Part shown: positions 1 through 9,554 of the stretch, in pieces | Numbering within the stretch: the stretch's first letter is position 1 | How the letters are laid out: the number at the start of each line of letters is the position of its first letter | Source of the DNA: Neoceratodus forsteri | Taxonomy: Eukaryota > Chordata > Ceratodontiformes > Ceratodontidae | DNA length: 64,000 nt | Assembly: GCA_016271365.2 (NCBI GenBank) | Contig: CM057459.1 | Span: 485,349,501 to 485,413,500, forward strand | Reading direction: 5' to 3' | Notes under the pieces: generated by a model | What the model saw: only the letters and a program-made list of their open reading frames with translations | Database searches by the model: none | Told to the model about the DNA's origin: nothing | Translations under genes and position numbers: made by a program

Positions 1-319
1 CAGGAGCACTTTCATAATTACCTTGTGAATTTTCTGGGCTTTTGTGTAATAGCTTGGCCCTATTCAAAGAGAGTGCTTTGTCTTTAGCTTTGGTCAGACT
101 ATCCCTAGAATACCGTTTCTATAAATCTGTGTTCCAATTCAGCTGCCTGTTCTAAAACTGTGTCCCTGTTGCTGCAGTTTCTCCACAGTCTTAGCATCTG
201 ACTGTATGGGATGGACTCCTTCAGTTATGGTGGATGAGCACTCTCTGCCCTCAAAACTGAATCAGTGGCAGTCTCCTTCCTATAGCATCTAGTTCTAATA
301 TTTTCCCCAGGTCTTCAGT

Positions 320-1285
320 TTACATACTGTTCCCAAGTTTTAATGCATCTAATGCCATAAGTAAACACCATTTGCATATCCAATTATTTATTTTAAGTAT
401 CCTACGGTTTCTCGTATAACTTGTTCTTGGCACTGGCAAGATCTCTGATAGTATGACTTCACAGCTGTTTCTTTTAAGCATATTATATAAGCACTCAAAG
501 TCTTTACACATTTCCTCATTAGTCTTTCTTGTAATGTCGTTAGTGCCTGCATGTACAGTACTACCACCAATGAGTTTGTCTTAATAGGTTGAAGTATTTT
601 AGGTACCATTTGTTTTATATCAATTAACCCAACACATGGAAAGCTGTTACTAACTATATTTTCTTTATTGCCCTTTGTTGAATACATATACTTAGTAGTG
701 GAATCCCCCAAAATAAAGATTGTTCTTAGGAACGTCATTTTTCTGATCAGTTTCCATTTTGGATTCTGTTTCTAATATTGGTCTTGGGTCTACTGTTTCA
801 TTTGTATTACTCTCAATATCACTGGCTTCCTGTGCTAAAACTACAGCTGGTACCATACTTTGTTCCATATCAGTGAGCACTGAGGGCCTACTCCCATTGT
901 TTATGTTAGGGTCACTGGTTTGTGGTGGGGGTTGCTTATTTGTGCTAATGATAGCATTTTCCATTTCAAGTTGAGGGGCTGCATTGTTTCTATGGTGTTT
1001 CCATTTACTTCCTCCCTGAACTAAACACCAGTTCTCCACTGCAGAATCCTCATCATCTCCTAACCCATCTGAGCCACTGTTTGACCTTTGGTGTTTGTCC
1101 TCTGCTATCATTTTCCTGCATTTTAGACTATGTGTCTTAATATGTTTGCCTGTTAACTTTCTATAATTGGCTCCCCTTGGGTAATTCCCACAATGCCCCC
1201 TGTTGCTGTACCACATAATCATTTTGTATGCCAAAGATAAACTATCAGGGGACTGTGCTTCAAGTGTCTTAGAAATGTAATGCAC
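320..1285 (-). pseudogene. CR1-type LINE ORF1 relic with SGNH esterase domain
   Basis: Reading leftwards from 1285, the first ~195 codons are a low-complexity linker with a W-x-x-V-x-G-G-like patch typical of the segment before the esterase in CR1-group ORF1 proteins. After a frameshift near 730 comes an SGNH hydrolase domain: the Ser block (ILGDST) near 700, the GTND block (VHAGTND) near 540, and SEILPVPR near 430. At least two frameshifts separate these blocks, near 730 and 560. In CR1-group LINEs this protein accompanies the ORF2 endonuclease/RT; the esterase is thought to act in RNP or lipid interactions. No ORF2 of the same element is attached, so this is a fragment. The family assignment rests on motif order only. 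Confidence 0.7.
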
Positions 1286-1699
1286 AATTATGCTTTAAAA
1301 CTGCCAGTGAAACTGCTTTCAAAACCTTACATTGCAATCCTGCTTTGCAAAACTGCATTTAAACCACAGTCAAACCTGTAGTTTAACCACCACCAAAATT
1401 CAGATCTCAGACCACCAAACAAATCCAAAAAACCTAGTTATTTATATATTTATATCAAAGGTTTTACCTGGAAAGTTATACTGAGGTGATATCAGCTTGT
1501 TTCTGGATGCATCCTGGGGGCAGGGGGAAGTGAGGAGAAGAGAACAGATACAAAGTACAATGTATACAATGATGCAATAAAAATGGAAATAAGTATATCA
1601 AAATATACATATTCAAAAATGTTAAAATAATAAAGTGCCAAACACTAAATTACCATACAGTAAACTGTGGAGCAGGCAAAATAACGAATCAGTAAACAA
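1286..1699. other. No recognisable gene
   Basis: AT-rich sequence with no coding frame that I can assign. It lies between the CR1 ORF1 relic and the end of the decayed L2-like LINE and may include that LINE's 3' untranslated region. Confidence 0.4.
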
Positions 1700-2235
1700 C
1701 AATAAACAATGTACAGGGAGAAATTACCAATACTAGGGGAGGGAGCAGTGCTGCTGTCAGTGTTGGATGTGTTGCAGGTGACTAGAAGTCCACCCCAATA
1801 TTGGAAGCAACTGCAGAAGTGAATAGAGAATTCACAGAGAAGAGATTTCAGAGCAGGAAAGGAAGGAGCAGAGTGAATGGAAGGGGGAAGACAGCCCATA
1901 CTTTAGGAAAACGATACTGGAAGGCAGCTTAGCCAGCAGTAGATTTTATTTGAGGGAGAGCAACAGAGTGAGAGCAAGCATTGCAAAGGAAATAAGAGGA
2001 AGAAGGGGGGAAGAGAGGAGAGAAGCATAATATGAGGGGATGGAGAGTAAAACCAATATTTGAAGATATAGAAAGCACAGTGGATAAGGCAAATGGCATC
2101 AAGAAAGGGGAGGAAGAAGGAAAAAATACAGAGTGCAATGGTGTGTACGCTGAGGTTTTTCAATGGAAAAGTGAAAGGAGTGAAAAAAGAGTTCAGTCTT
2201 GCTAAAATTGACTTTGGAGAAGCACTATAAACAAT
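1700..2235 (-). pseudogene. L2-like LINE, C-terminal segment of the RT protein
   Basis: The minus strand reads VYSASPKSILARLNSFF and onwards, matching the region after the RT domain of L2-like LINEs (Y-G-D-x-x-Y-x-x-A-S, then a short hydrophobic arginine/histidine-poor segment and an APSF-type C-terminus near 1850). The pyrimidine bias gives a Ser/Phe/Leu-rich translation. The frame continues directly from the piece at 3849-4590 once the foldback element between them is ignored, which is the best evidence that these are halves of one LINE. Confidence 0.6.
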
Positions 2236-3848
2236 GGGCTGGATATTCAAACTGCGCCATTCTGTGGCGCAAGCCCTTGCGCTGCTCAAAAAAGTTGCGC
2301 AGGGGTGTGGCCGAGGCAATATTCAACATAGTTGCGCTATTGAGCAACTCCTTTGAATATCGCCTCCCGGCCACAGCCACTGTGCATGGTGCAGTGGAAC
2401 TTGAGCCACCACAAGTGGTCAGAGTGGAGCATTCAAGATGCGGTGGCGCAAGTTCCATTGCGCCATGTGCAAATTTCCGATATTCAAAAGGTGACATGCA
2501 AATGGGGCCATAAGTTATGCAAGGCACGGGGGGCCATTTGCATCTACTTACGGCCCCATTTGCATGCCATTAGCATGCAGGTGCGCCGATCCCCGACAAC
2601 TTGAGCCTGGAGCCCTGCCAGGCAGCAGCCATCGGGGACCAATGCCCTCTGCAGCCCGATCGTGGGCATAACAGAACTGAACCCCCCCGACAGGCCTGAT
2701 CGTGGGCATAACAGAACTGACCCCTCCTGACTGGCCCGATCACGAGCATAACAGAAATGACCCCCCACTAGCCCGATCGTGGGCAGAATGGAGGTCAACC
2801 CCCCCAAAGACCAATATCCCTGGTAGTCCAGTAGACCGCGAAGCCTGATCGCGGGCATTAGAGTCAACCCCCCCAAGGTCCAATTTCCCTGGTGATCTAG
2901 TGGCCACCCACCCACGGAGCCCCACCACCCCGCTCCCCCTGTCAACAGGCGGGCGGCAGCACCTCACCCACCTGCCGCCCCACCGCCTGCCGACTGACTG
3001 CTCAGTAGGGCTGCATGCCCATTGGTTCAGAGCAAGAGCCAATCGGCGTGCAGCCCATACCACACAAGGCAGTCCAGATATGTGAATGGGGGAGCGGGTG
3101 GTGGGGATCCAGTGGGTGGGTGGGGCCACTAGATCACCATGGAAATTGGACCTGGGGGTTTTGACTCTATTGGCCGCTAACGGGCTTCGCGGTCCACTGG
3201 ACCACCAGGGATATTGGTCTTTGGGGGAGGTTGACCTACGTTCTGCCCACGATCGGGCTAGTGGGGGGGTCATTTCTGTTATGCCCGCGATCGGACCAGT
3301 CAGGAGAGGTTCATTTCTATTTTGCCCTCGATCGGGCCAGCGGGGGGGTTGTTAATTTCTGTTATGCCCATGACCGCGCCAGTTGGGGGGGTTCATTTCA
3401 TTTTGCCTGCGATCGGGCCAGTGGGGGTTGTTCAGTGATGTCCTGCCCGCGATCGGGCCATGGGGTTACTATGCCCGCAATCAGCTGCAGGGGGGCAGGG
3501 AAGAGTGGAGGGCCACCCACAGGTGGCAGCTGCTGTGTTGCGCCCTGCAATGCGCAGCTCACCTGTGGGTGGCCCTCGACTTAATCTTTTTTTTGCTCAA
3601 GTTGTGCAGGCGCAGGTTGGGGTTGCGCCTGCACAACTCTGCACAGCCCGGCTGAATATCGGGCTGTGCAGTTTATGCATGGTTCCTCCCCCTCCGGTTG
3701 AGCATGCCTTCATTAGCATTGCGCTGTTGCTCAGCATGACTTGGGGGGCCCAACTGCCTCTTGCTCAATATCGCAGAATGGTGCAATTTCAGACTTGTGC
3801 AGGCACAACCCTATTGCGCATGGTGCAACCCTTTTGAATATCCAGCCC
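2236..3848. mobile_element. Foldback DNA element 1 (1.6-kb hairpin, 3-bp target duplication)
   Basis: The ends are inverted copies (GGGCTGGATATTCAAA at the left, its complement at 3833-3848), flanked by AAT on both sides (2233-2235, 3849-3851). Almost the whole element folds back on itself, with the apex near 3030, where GGGCTGCATGCCCATTGG is answered by its near-complement 20 bases later. The arms from about 2650 to 3470 pair closely; the outer parts have diverged. The arms hold tandem units ending in GATCGTGGGCATAACAGAA and two copies of a CCCTGGTAGTC-type core (2814-2840, 2885-2905; complements at 3123-3146 and about 3200-3225). No transposase is encoded. The 3-bp duplication and GGG start suggest a PIF/Harbinger-type mobilising enzyme. 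The element splits an L2-like RT reading frame. Confidence 0.85.
3508..3669. repeat. Three perfect short hairpins in the outer right arm of foldback 1
   Basis: Three consecutive perfect inverted repeats: 3508-3525 with 3560-3577 (18-bp arms, GAGGGCCACCCACAGGTG), 3601-3614 with 3624-3637 (14-bp arms, GTTGTGCAGGCGCA), and 3641-3649 with 3661-3669 (9-bp arms). They sit where this arm no longer pairs with the opposite arm, so local hairpins have replaced the long-range pairing. Confidence 0.85.
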
Positions 3849-4590
3849 AATGTCTCCATAGTTGAAAATGTGGAGAATCAGCTGAGTGAAGATGTTTCTG
3901 TGTGCAGAAAGTAGAATACTTCTCCTATTTCTCTATATTGCCCCAAGCTTGGAGTGGAGCTTCTTTTGGATAGCAAATAAGTCAAGGTGGTGATACAGCC
4001 AGACCCCAAGGTCCTTGAAGAAGGGGTCATCTTCAATAGTTGCACTGTCAAGGGCATGAAAGGAGAGAAGGGGGAAGATACTAGAAAGCCTAAAGCCTCT
4101 GCCTGGTGTCAAAAGTCATAGAGACTATTTTCTTAGCACCGAGGTGTAACTGATTTTCTTGGAACCAGAGCTGAATGATTGGAACAGATTTGTGAGGTCA
4201 GGGCAGAGGAGGAAGAGGACAAGAGCACCATATTATCTCTATACATGTGAATTGACACAGAGGAGGAGGCATTGGGGAGGTCATTTAGAAAATGGAGAAA
4301 AATATAGGCCAAGTACAGACCCTTGGGGGACACCTGAGTTGATTGTGTGTGTGTGTGTGGTAATCTCCAATACTGGCAGCTTGTGACCGTCCCTGAAAGT
4401 TGGAGCATAACCACTCAACCGAGGAAACTTAGAGTCCAACTGCCTTATGTTTGTACAGGAAAATGTGATGGGCTACAATGCTGAACGCTTTGGCTAAGTT
4501 GACAAAAATGGCAGAGGTGACAAGGCTATGATTCATGCCAGAGAGGATGTTATCAGTAAGCCGAAGGTGAGAGGTGGAAATGGAATGAGA
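3849..4590 (-). pseudogene. L2-like LINE, reverse transcriptase core
   Basis: Reading leftwards: a degraded FVDLAKAFD block (FVNLAKAFSIVAHH, ~4500), the conserved GVPQGSVLG block at ~4320, then IYRDNMVLL where the YADD catalytic motif should be (~4240), then KDLGVWLYHHLD and the NYGDI motif at 3849. The catalytic aspartate pair is lost (RDN), and a GT dinucleotide run (about 4339-4360) interrupts the segment before GVPQGS. Stops and frameshifts are frequent. It continues into 1700-2235 on the far side of foldback 1. Confidence 0.75.
4339..4360. repeat. (GT)n microsatellite
   Basis: A run of about nine GT dinucleotides inside the decayed LINE RT, at the point where the reading frame is disturbed upstream of the GVPQGS block. 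Confidence 0.9.
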
Positions 4591-4624
4591 CTTTCTATTA
4601 CATTTTTTTGTATTTTACTATCAT

Positions 4625-4690
4625 GTTTGTTAAGCTCTCTGAGCTCCTGGATAGGGTACTATATAAATAAAATGTATCTTACCTTGCCTT
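4625..4690 (+). repeat. L2-type 3' tail (LINE or SINE end)
   Basis: The stretch GAGCTCC...GGGTACTATATAAATAAAAT resembles the 3' terminus shared by L2 LINEs and the SINEs they mobilise (normally ...GGCGCTATATAAATAAAA). It sits inside the older L2-like RT, between two pieces of the same reading frame, so it is a short later insertion. The family call is from the tail only. Confidence 0.45.
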
Positions 4691-4861
4691 GCAGAAAGCC
4701 AGATTGGAAAGGAGTGAATAAGGAGGATGTGTCAAGAAAAGGGAAGAGCTTGCAGAGAACAAGGTGTTCCTGGAGTTTAGCCAGAGTGGGAAGGAGAGAG
4801 CAAGGTTGGAAGATACTAGAGGAAGAGTGGTCATCCCCTTTTTGAAGGGGAACAACAAGGC
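4691..4861 (-). pseudogene. L2-like LINE, early RT segment
   Basis: The minus strand reads PLQKGDD...SSIFQPCSLLPTLAK...FQSGFLQG, the standard early RT region of L2-like LINEs (P-L-x-K-x-G-D, R-P-I-S-L-L-P-x-x-x-K, Q-x-G-F-x-x-G). It is bounded on the right by the inserted inverted-repeat element and on the left by the short L2-type tail. Confidence 0.75.
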
Positions 4862-5345
4862 ACTGGGTCATATTGTCGCAAGACATTATGCCGCATGGCA
4901 AAATCGTGCTGCCAACACAGTGTAATATTGCCATGCGGCATAATTCTTTTTTCTGTGGGTGGCTCTGCCCTCCACACTGCCTGCTATGGGGGGCTGTGCC
5001 CCCCGGACCCTCCCCTACTAAAGATTCTCAGTTGTGGGGGGGGGTCTAACTCGGGGAGCACAGAAATTGTGCAGAAAAATAAAATGTTTGACACTGGGAA
5101 TTAAACCCACTCCTAGATGCAGCGCCTGAGTTCCTGCTGCTGTGGCTCAGTCCAGTGAGCCACGGCAGCTGCTCAACAGAACCCTCTCCCAGCAGAGGTC
5201 TTATCCTCTGCCTGGGAGTGTGTGAATGGTGCAATACTGCGTACAGCAGTATACGTGGTATTGCACCATTGGCTGTCCTGGACAGCGCTCTTTTGGGTTA
5301 GCTATAATGTCATACGCTATTAAGTGCACGACATTATGACCCAGT
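4862..5345. mobile_element. TIR element A with internal tRNA-like module (484 bp)
   Basis: Perfect 11-bp terminal inverted repeats (ACTGGGTCATA at 4862, complement ending 5345), extended imperfectly for about 10 more bases. The flanks carry a probable imperfect duplication: GGGAACAACAAGGC on the left, GGGAACAGGC on the right. It interrupts the L2-like RT between its WKLATPVP and PLQKGDD blocks. The interior has perfect short palindromes (4885-4900 with 4929-4944; 5225-5237 with 5258-5270; 5272-5286), a C/G-rich stretch, a GCAGAAAAATAAAAT tract and a tRNA-like sequence. A diverged relative lies at 9555-10045. No protein is encoded and I could not place the superfamily. Confidence 0.7.
5091..5170 (-). 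repeat. tRNA-like segment in element A
   Basis: On the minus strand GTGGCTCACTGGACTGAG resembles a pol III A box (TGGCnnAGTGG type), and TGGGTTTAATTCCCAG about 50 bases downstream resembles a B box (GGTTCGAnTCC) in its T-stem. Spacing fits a tRNA-derived promoter. It is too degenerate to be a tRNA gene. Confidence 0.5.
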
Positions 5346-5682
5346 AGGGAACAGGCGTAGCCAACTTCCAAGAGTTAGGGACACAGGATAAGGACAAAGA
5401 GAGGTTGACAGTGTAGGTAATAAAGAGAGAAATGGCATGAGCAGAGGGAAATAGGAGTCTATGGTCAAGACCATCAGGGATTCCACCCTTGTGAGGATTT
5501 AGAGCCAAGAGGGCCTTAGGAGCATATGCATGTGTAATGGGTGAAAAAGAAAAAATGGAGGAGGGGCAGTAAGACAAGTAGAGGAGAAGACTGAGAGGGA
5601 AGAGAAGAAAAGAGAGAGAGGAGATGGAGGAAGAGAAGAATGAACAGACACAAGAGGTGAAAAAGGAATTCAAAGATGAGGT
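5346..5682 (-). pseudogene. L2-like LINE, N-terminal side of the RT domain
   Basis: The minus strand contains GIPDGLDHRLLFPSAHAISL and NLSLSLSCVPNSWKLATPVP, matching the region in which L2-like RTs read G-P-D-G-I-P...I-F-N-L-S-L...P-x-x-W-K-x-A. The frame is largely open here. The purine-rich stretch 5540-5670 on plus gives a biased Ser/Leu/Phe translation that need not be coding. The SINE at 5683 is inserted at its upstream border. Confidence 0.65.
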
Positions 5683-6198
5683 GAATAAGCCAGTCTGGTG
5701 ATGCTGAGGGTTGAGGCACTGGATTTCACACCGGTGACCTGGGTTCAGAAATGAGCCTGGGCCACTGGGGGTCACAGGGGAGGGAGAGAGAGAGGATTGA
5801 GCATCCAGAGGACTGCTCTCCTCTCTCGAGGAAGGAGGGATTGCCATACCGATTGTCCAACTCCTTCTAGCAGTGACTGGAGGGAGATGTGGGCCAGGAG
5901 GCATGTAGCTGATGTACATTGTAGGTGGGGAAGGGGGTGGAGGAAAAAAAGGAGGAAAATTGTGCTGGCAAGCTCTGTGATGACCTCACAGCAGTTGTCT
6001 GGCTTTCCGAATATCTGGATTTCTGTCCAGGGTGGGGAAAGCCAGTGCCCCTTTGCCTCAACCCTGTCACAGGGGAAAAAACCTGTGGGGATCACAGGGG
6101 ATGTCAGGTGGGGAACGGGGATCGGAGACCGAGTCTCTCCATTGGAGAGACCATAGCTGCCTGCCAGGCTCCCGGAGCAATAAATAGATAATAGAAAG
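5683..6198 (+). mobile_element. Long tRNA-derived SINE, copy 1
   Basis: Flanked by an 11-bp target duplication (AAAGATGAGGT at 5672-5682 and 6199-6209). The head (GCCAGTCTGGTGATGCTGAG...TGACCTGGGTTCA) is tRNA-like. It is followed by a conserved body block containing GAGAGGATTGAGCATCCAGA and GGACTGCTCTCCTCTC, and it ends in an A-rich tail (AATAAATAGATAATAGAAAG). Copies 2 (7007-7573) and 3 (35,409-35,954, minus) share the head and body block. At 516-567 bp these are longer than most tRNA SINEs. No coding capacity. Confidence 0.8.
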
Positions 6199-6429
6199 AA
6201 AGATGAGGTAACTGCAATGGAGTAAGAGATTGGAGTATCTCCCATCTTGAGAACAGGGAGAGGGGACTGAGTCAGAGAGGATAAAAGTGCATGAATAACC
6301 TTCCAGAGCTTAGTGGGGTGTTTTTCTTTTTCAAATGTATTTGATTGATTTCAGTATGCAAACATTCATATAGCATTAGAACACAATCCAGCATTTACAT
6401 GCATTTCATGTGATAGCATTAGACTTCTG

Positions 6430-8025
6430 GGGCCTGATTCTCAAAGCTCACCGCACAGGGTAAGGGGCTTGAGCCACAAACAATGGCGTGAAGTGCCCCT
6501 TGCACTAAAAGATGCACCGAGAGTCATTCTCAAAGGCAGACTGTATCATCTGCAGGCTGCCTATACCAAATGGGGCTTGCACTGCCTGTTTACCATCAAA
6601 TGGGCTGCGGTAAGGCACTAAGGGCTTGCAGCAGATGCAGGCTGCCAAAGCTCCTGAACCGGGATTCACAAAACCCACCAAGAGGGTGAATTACTAAGTA
6701 CCATTAGACCAGCCAGGGCTGGTCTTAGGGTACTTAGAAAGTCACCCTCTTGATGAGTTGAGCACTTTGCAGCAATATGCTGCTGTCCCCTGCCCCAGCC
6801 CTGATCACCCGTTATATTTATTAAATGATCCCTGGTAGTCTAGTGCCCCCCAGCCCCATTCACCCATTATATTTATTCACAAATCTCTGGTAGTCTACTG
6901 GCACCCCCAGCCCTGATCACTCATTATATTTATTTAAAAAACCCTGGTAGTCTAAAGCCCTTCCAAGCCCCGATCACCCTTTATATTTATTAAAGAATCC
7001 TTGGTAAGCCAGCCCAGTGGTGTGGAGGGCTGAGGCAGTGATGCCCTACCTCCTGCCATGCCAGCGACCCATGTTCGTGGTGTGAGCAGGTCACCTAGGG
7101 GCCAATTGGGGTGGAGAGGATCGAGCATCTGGAGGCAGCTGTCCTCTCCCGAGGATGCTAGGGAACAGAGACCAGCATTTGTCTGATACCTAGCAGAGGC
7201 TAGGTGTTGGCACCCAGGTCAGGTACAGTGGGGCATGGAGGTGGAGCAGCTGACATGTGTGCTGCATGTGGAGACGCACGTAGTACAGCCATTGTTGGCA
7301 CTAAACACTTCTGTTTGCAGGAAAAAGTGGAAAACTGTAGTCCGGTCAAGCTGCATGATGGCTGTCCACTGCAGGTGCCACCCCTGAGAGGGCACCACCC
7401 GAAACTGGATCCAGCCCTAGTGGGTCAAGTTGGGGGCTCCCCACCACCCTGCCATGGAGGGTAAGATGTGGGGGAAAGAAGGAAAGTGCCCCAAGGTCAG
7501 GGGATGGGGCAGGGCAGATGTCTGAAGGAAGGGGCTGACAGGGGCCAGGGGAGGAAAAAAGTTGTAGCAAAACAATCCCTGGTAGTCTAGTGGACCCCCA
7601 AGCCCCAATCATGGCTTGGGGGGGCCACAAGACTACCAGGGAATTTTAAATAAATATAATGGTCGATTGGAGCTTGGGGATGCACTAGACTAGCAGGGTT
7701 ATCTCAAGAAATATAATGGGCAATTGGGGCTTGGGGGGCACTAGACTACTATTTTTTTTAATAAATATAACAGGTGATCAGGGCTTAGTGAGCTGCTAGA
7801 CTACCGGGGACTTCTCCTGGACCTTGCCGCATGACCAGCCACAGCTTGCAGCAACCTGTCTAGGTGCACACTCTGCTTGGTGCACTACTACGGTTGCCAC
7901 AAGCCACCGGACTTTGCTGCCAGGACTCTGCCTGATAAATAATCAGGCACAGGGTCCGTGCCGAACCGGCAATCGGCACAAGCCGCCTTTGGGGTGGCTT
8001 GTGCCGAGTTTTGAGAATTGGGCCC
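6430..8025. mobile_element. Foldback DNA element 2 (hairpin with tRNA-Glu-like units)
   Basis: The terminal repeats GGGCCTGATTCTCAAA (6430) and its near-complement ending 8025 are flanked by CTG on both sides (6427-6429, 8026-8028). Without the SINE at 7007-7573 it would be about 1 kb. The apex near 7600-7625 pairs CCCTGGTAGTCTAGTGGACC with its inverted copy. The left arm has four tandem units of 55-57 bp starting at 6829, 6884, 6941 and about 6997; the right arm has inverted copies near 7625, 7682, 7737 and 7791. Each unit reads CCCTGGTAGTCTAGTG, C-rich tract, GCCCTGATCAC, TTATATTTATT. The ends resemble those of foldback 1 and of Harbinger-type MITEs reported from reptile genomes (Chompy), by memory only. 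Confidence 0.85.
7007..7573 (+). mobile_element. Long tRNA-derived SINE, copy 2
   Basis: Inserted inside one tandem unit of foldback 2. The duplicated target is AATCCTTGGTA (6996-7006) and AATCCCTGGTA (7574-7584), differing at one base. The head GCCAGCCCAGTGGTG and block GAGAGGATCGAGCATCTGGA match copies 1 and 3; the remaining body is more diverged. The tail is GGAGGAAAAAAGTTGTAGC. The insertion happened after foldback 2 had formed its array, which gives relative ages. Confidence 0.75.
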
Positions 8026-8059
8026 CTGGTTTTTACTAAGTTTCCACCACAAAGTAACC

Positions 8060-9426
8060 AATCAATACTTATAACATAAATAATCATAAGTAATGACAGT
8101 ATAGCTAGTATTGCATGTACTCACTAAAAAACATTTTATAATTCAGGACTCTTGCAAGCTACAACTCACAGGAATGGCTATGGGTGCAACCTTTGCCCCC
8201 AGTTATGCCAATTTCTACTTAGGGGAAATAGGCAATAACAACCATCCATGACAGCAAGAACAATCCTTTTTACAATAAGATTGATGTCTGGCGTTGTTTT
8301 GTAGGTGACACATTTATGGTGTGGTGTGGCACGCTGGATGAATTAAGAGCCTTTGTTGCATATTTAGAAGACAGCAATCTTAAATTTTCTTTAGAGTGTG
8401 ATTCCTGTTCTGTCCCATTCCTAGACCTGCAGATTACAATGAAGGAGGATGGTACCCATCGTACAGATTTATTGAGGAAGGAGACAGACAAGAATGCATT
8501 ACTATTGGCTTCCAGCTGCCATCCACATCATATGGTTTCAAATATTCCAAAAGCCCAGATGTTGAGAGTTCATCGAAACTGCAGTGAAGATGTGGATTTT
8601 GTGGTCAATGGGTATAAAATGTGTACCAGATTTTTGAGCAATGGCTATGCTTTCCACACAGTAGATAAGGCCTTTAAGGATGATTTTTGTACTGACAGAT
8701 CTGAAGTATTGGTTTCAAGAATCAAAGAAGTGGACCAGCCTAGGATGAATTTTGTAGCAACATATTCTAGACAGTCACTTGCAATCCAAAATATAATAGA
8801 TGCTAACTGGAATATTTTAGAGGGAGAGCCACTTTTGGAACAGGTAACAAGACACAAACCCAGGACGATTTACAAGAGAGGCACTAATATCAGGGACATG
8901 CTTGTACATAGTTACCAGCAGGGGGAAGGCACTGGGGGAAAGATAAATCTACTTTACCAGTGGGAATATATCATTGTGGCAATTGCAAATACTGTTGTTC
9001 TGTCTTGAAGTGTGAAACATTCGCTAACTGTAATAACAATCCGAACTTTGAAATAAGGGATTTTATCAACTGTGCTACTGAAAATGTAATATACCTAGCA
9101 GTATGCCAATGTGGAGCTTACTATATGGGCAAAACATCCAGAGCTTTGAAACTTAGAATAGGCAAACATTTAAGGTCAATTGCAAACAACGATGTAAGGA
9201 GTGCATTGGCAAATCATAGAAGAAAAGAGAAACTAGATTAAGGGAGATAAAACATGTTTTTCAATTTTGTGGATTAGAAGTAGTGAGGCTCGGCCCCAGA
9301 GGTGATAATTTGGAAGACAAATTACCACAAAGAGAATCCTACTGGATTTTTACACTAGGGGCCTTGGATCCACCAGGACTAAATCAGAAAATAGAGTTGA
9401 TTCCATGTCTTAAAAAGGAAAAGTGA
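8060..9426 (+). pseudogene. Penelope-like element, RT plus GIY-YIG endonuclease
   Basis: The 5' end is missing. The first readable block, GMAMGATFAPSYANFYLG (8160-8225), is the Penelope RT signature. Then come VWRCFVGDTF (8287-8315), PFLDLQITM, HPHHMVSNIPKAQMLR and FLSNGYAF. The final part has CX2CX2C-type cysteines (YHCGNCKYCC) and the endonuclease block VIYLAVCQCGAYYMGKTSR (~9090-9145), where the GIY-YIG motif has diverged, then a C-terminus with RESYWIFTLGALDPPGLN that ends at a stop at 9424-9426. Frameshifts occur near 8250, 8955 and 9240. The catalytic Asp pair is VGD instead of VDD, so the copy is dead on two counts. Confidence 0.9.
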
Positions 9427-9554
9427 TGCTACATATTCTTTATGAATGCTTCTCTTGTCCAAGCCAGTTATGGATGGTTTGATTTATCTATTTATCTATA
9501 TAGCATTGAACTTCTAGCTATTAGCCTAAATCAGTAACTGTGTCTTAACAACTT
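9427..9554 (+). other. Probable 3' untranslated part of the Penelope-like element
   Basis: 128 bases without coding signal between the Penelope stop codon and the next insertion, containing short TTTATCTATTTATCTATATA repeats. Confidence 0.35.

Noticed and set aside
1645..2319. Independent Ser/Phe/Leu-rich membrane protein on minus
   Set aside because: Better explained as the C-terminal part of the L2-like LINE, with which it joins in frame across foldback 1.
2544..3655. Several overlapping open frames on both strands, 90-180 codons
   Set aside because: They come from the GC-rich tandem units of foldback 1, mirror each other on both strands and have no domain.
4862..5345. Chapaev/EnSpm element because the ends read close to CACTG
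   Set aside because: The right end reads CTACTGGG rather than CACTG and the flanks suggest a longer duplication than 3-4 bp; left unclassified.
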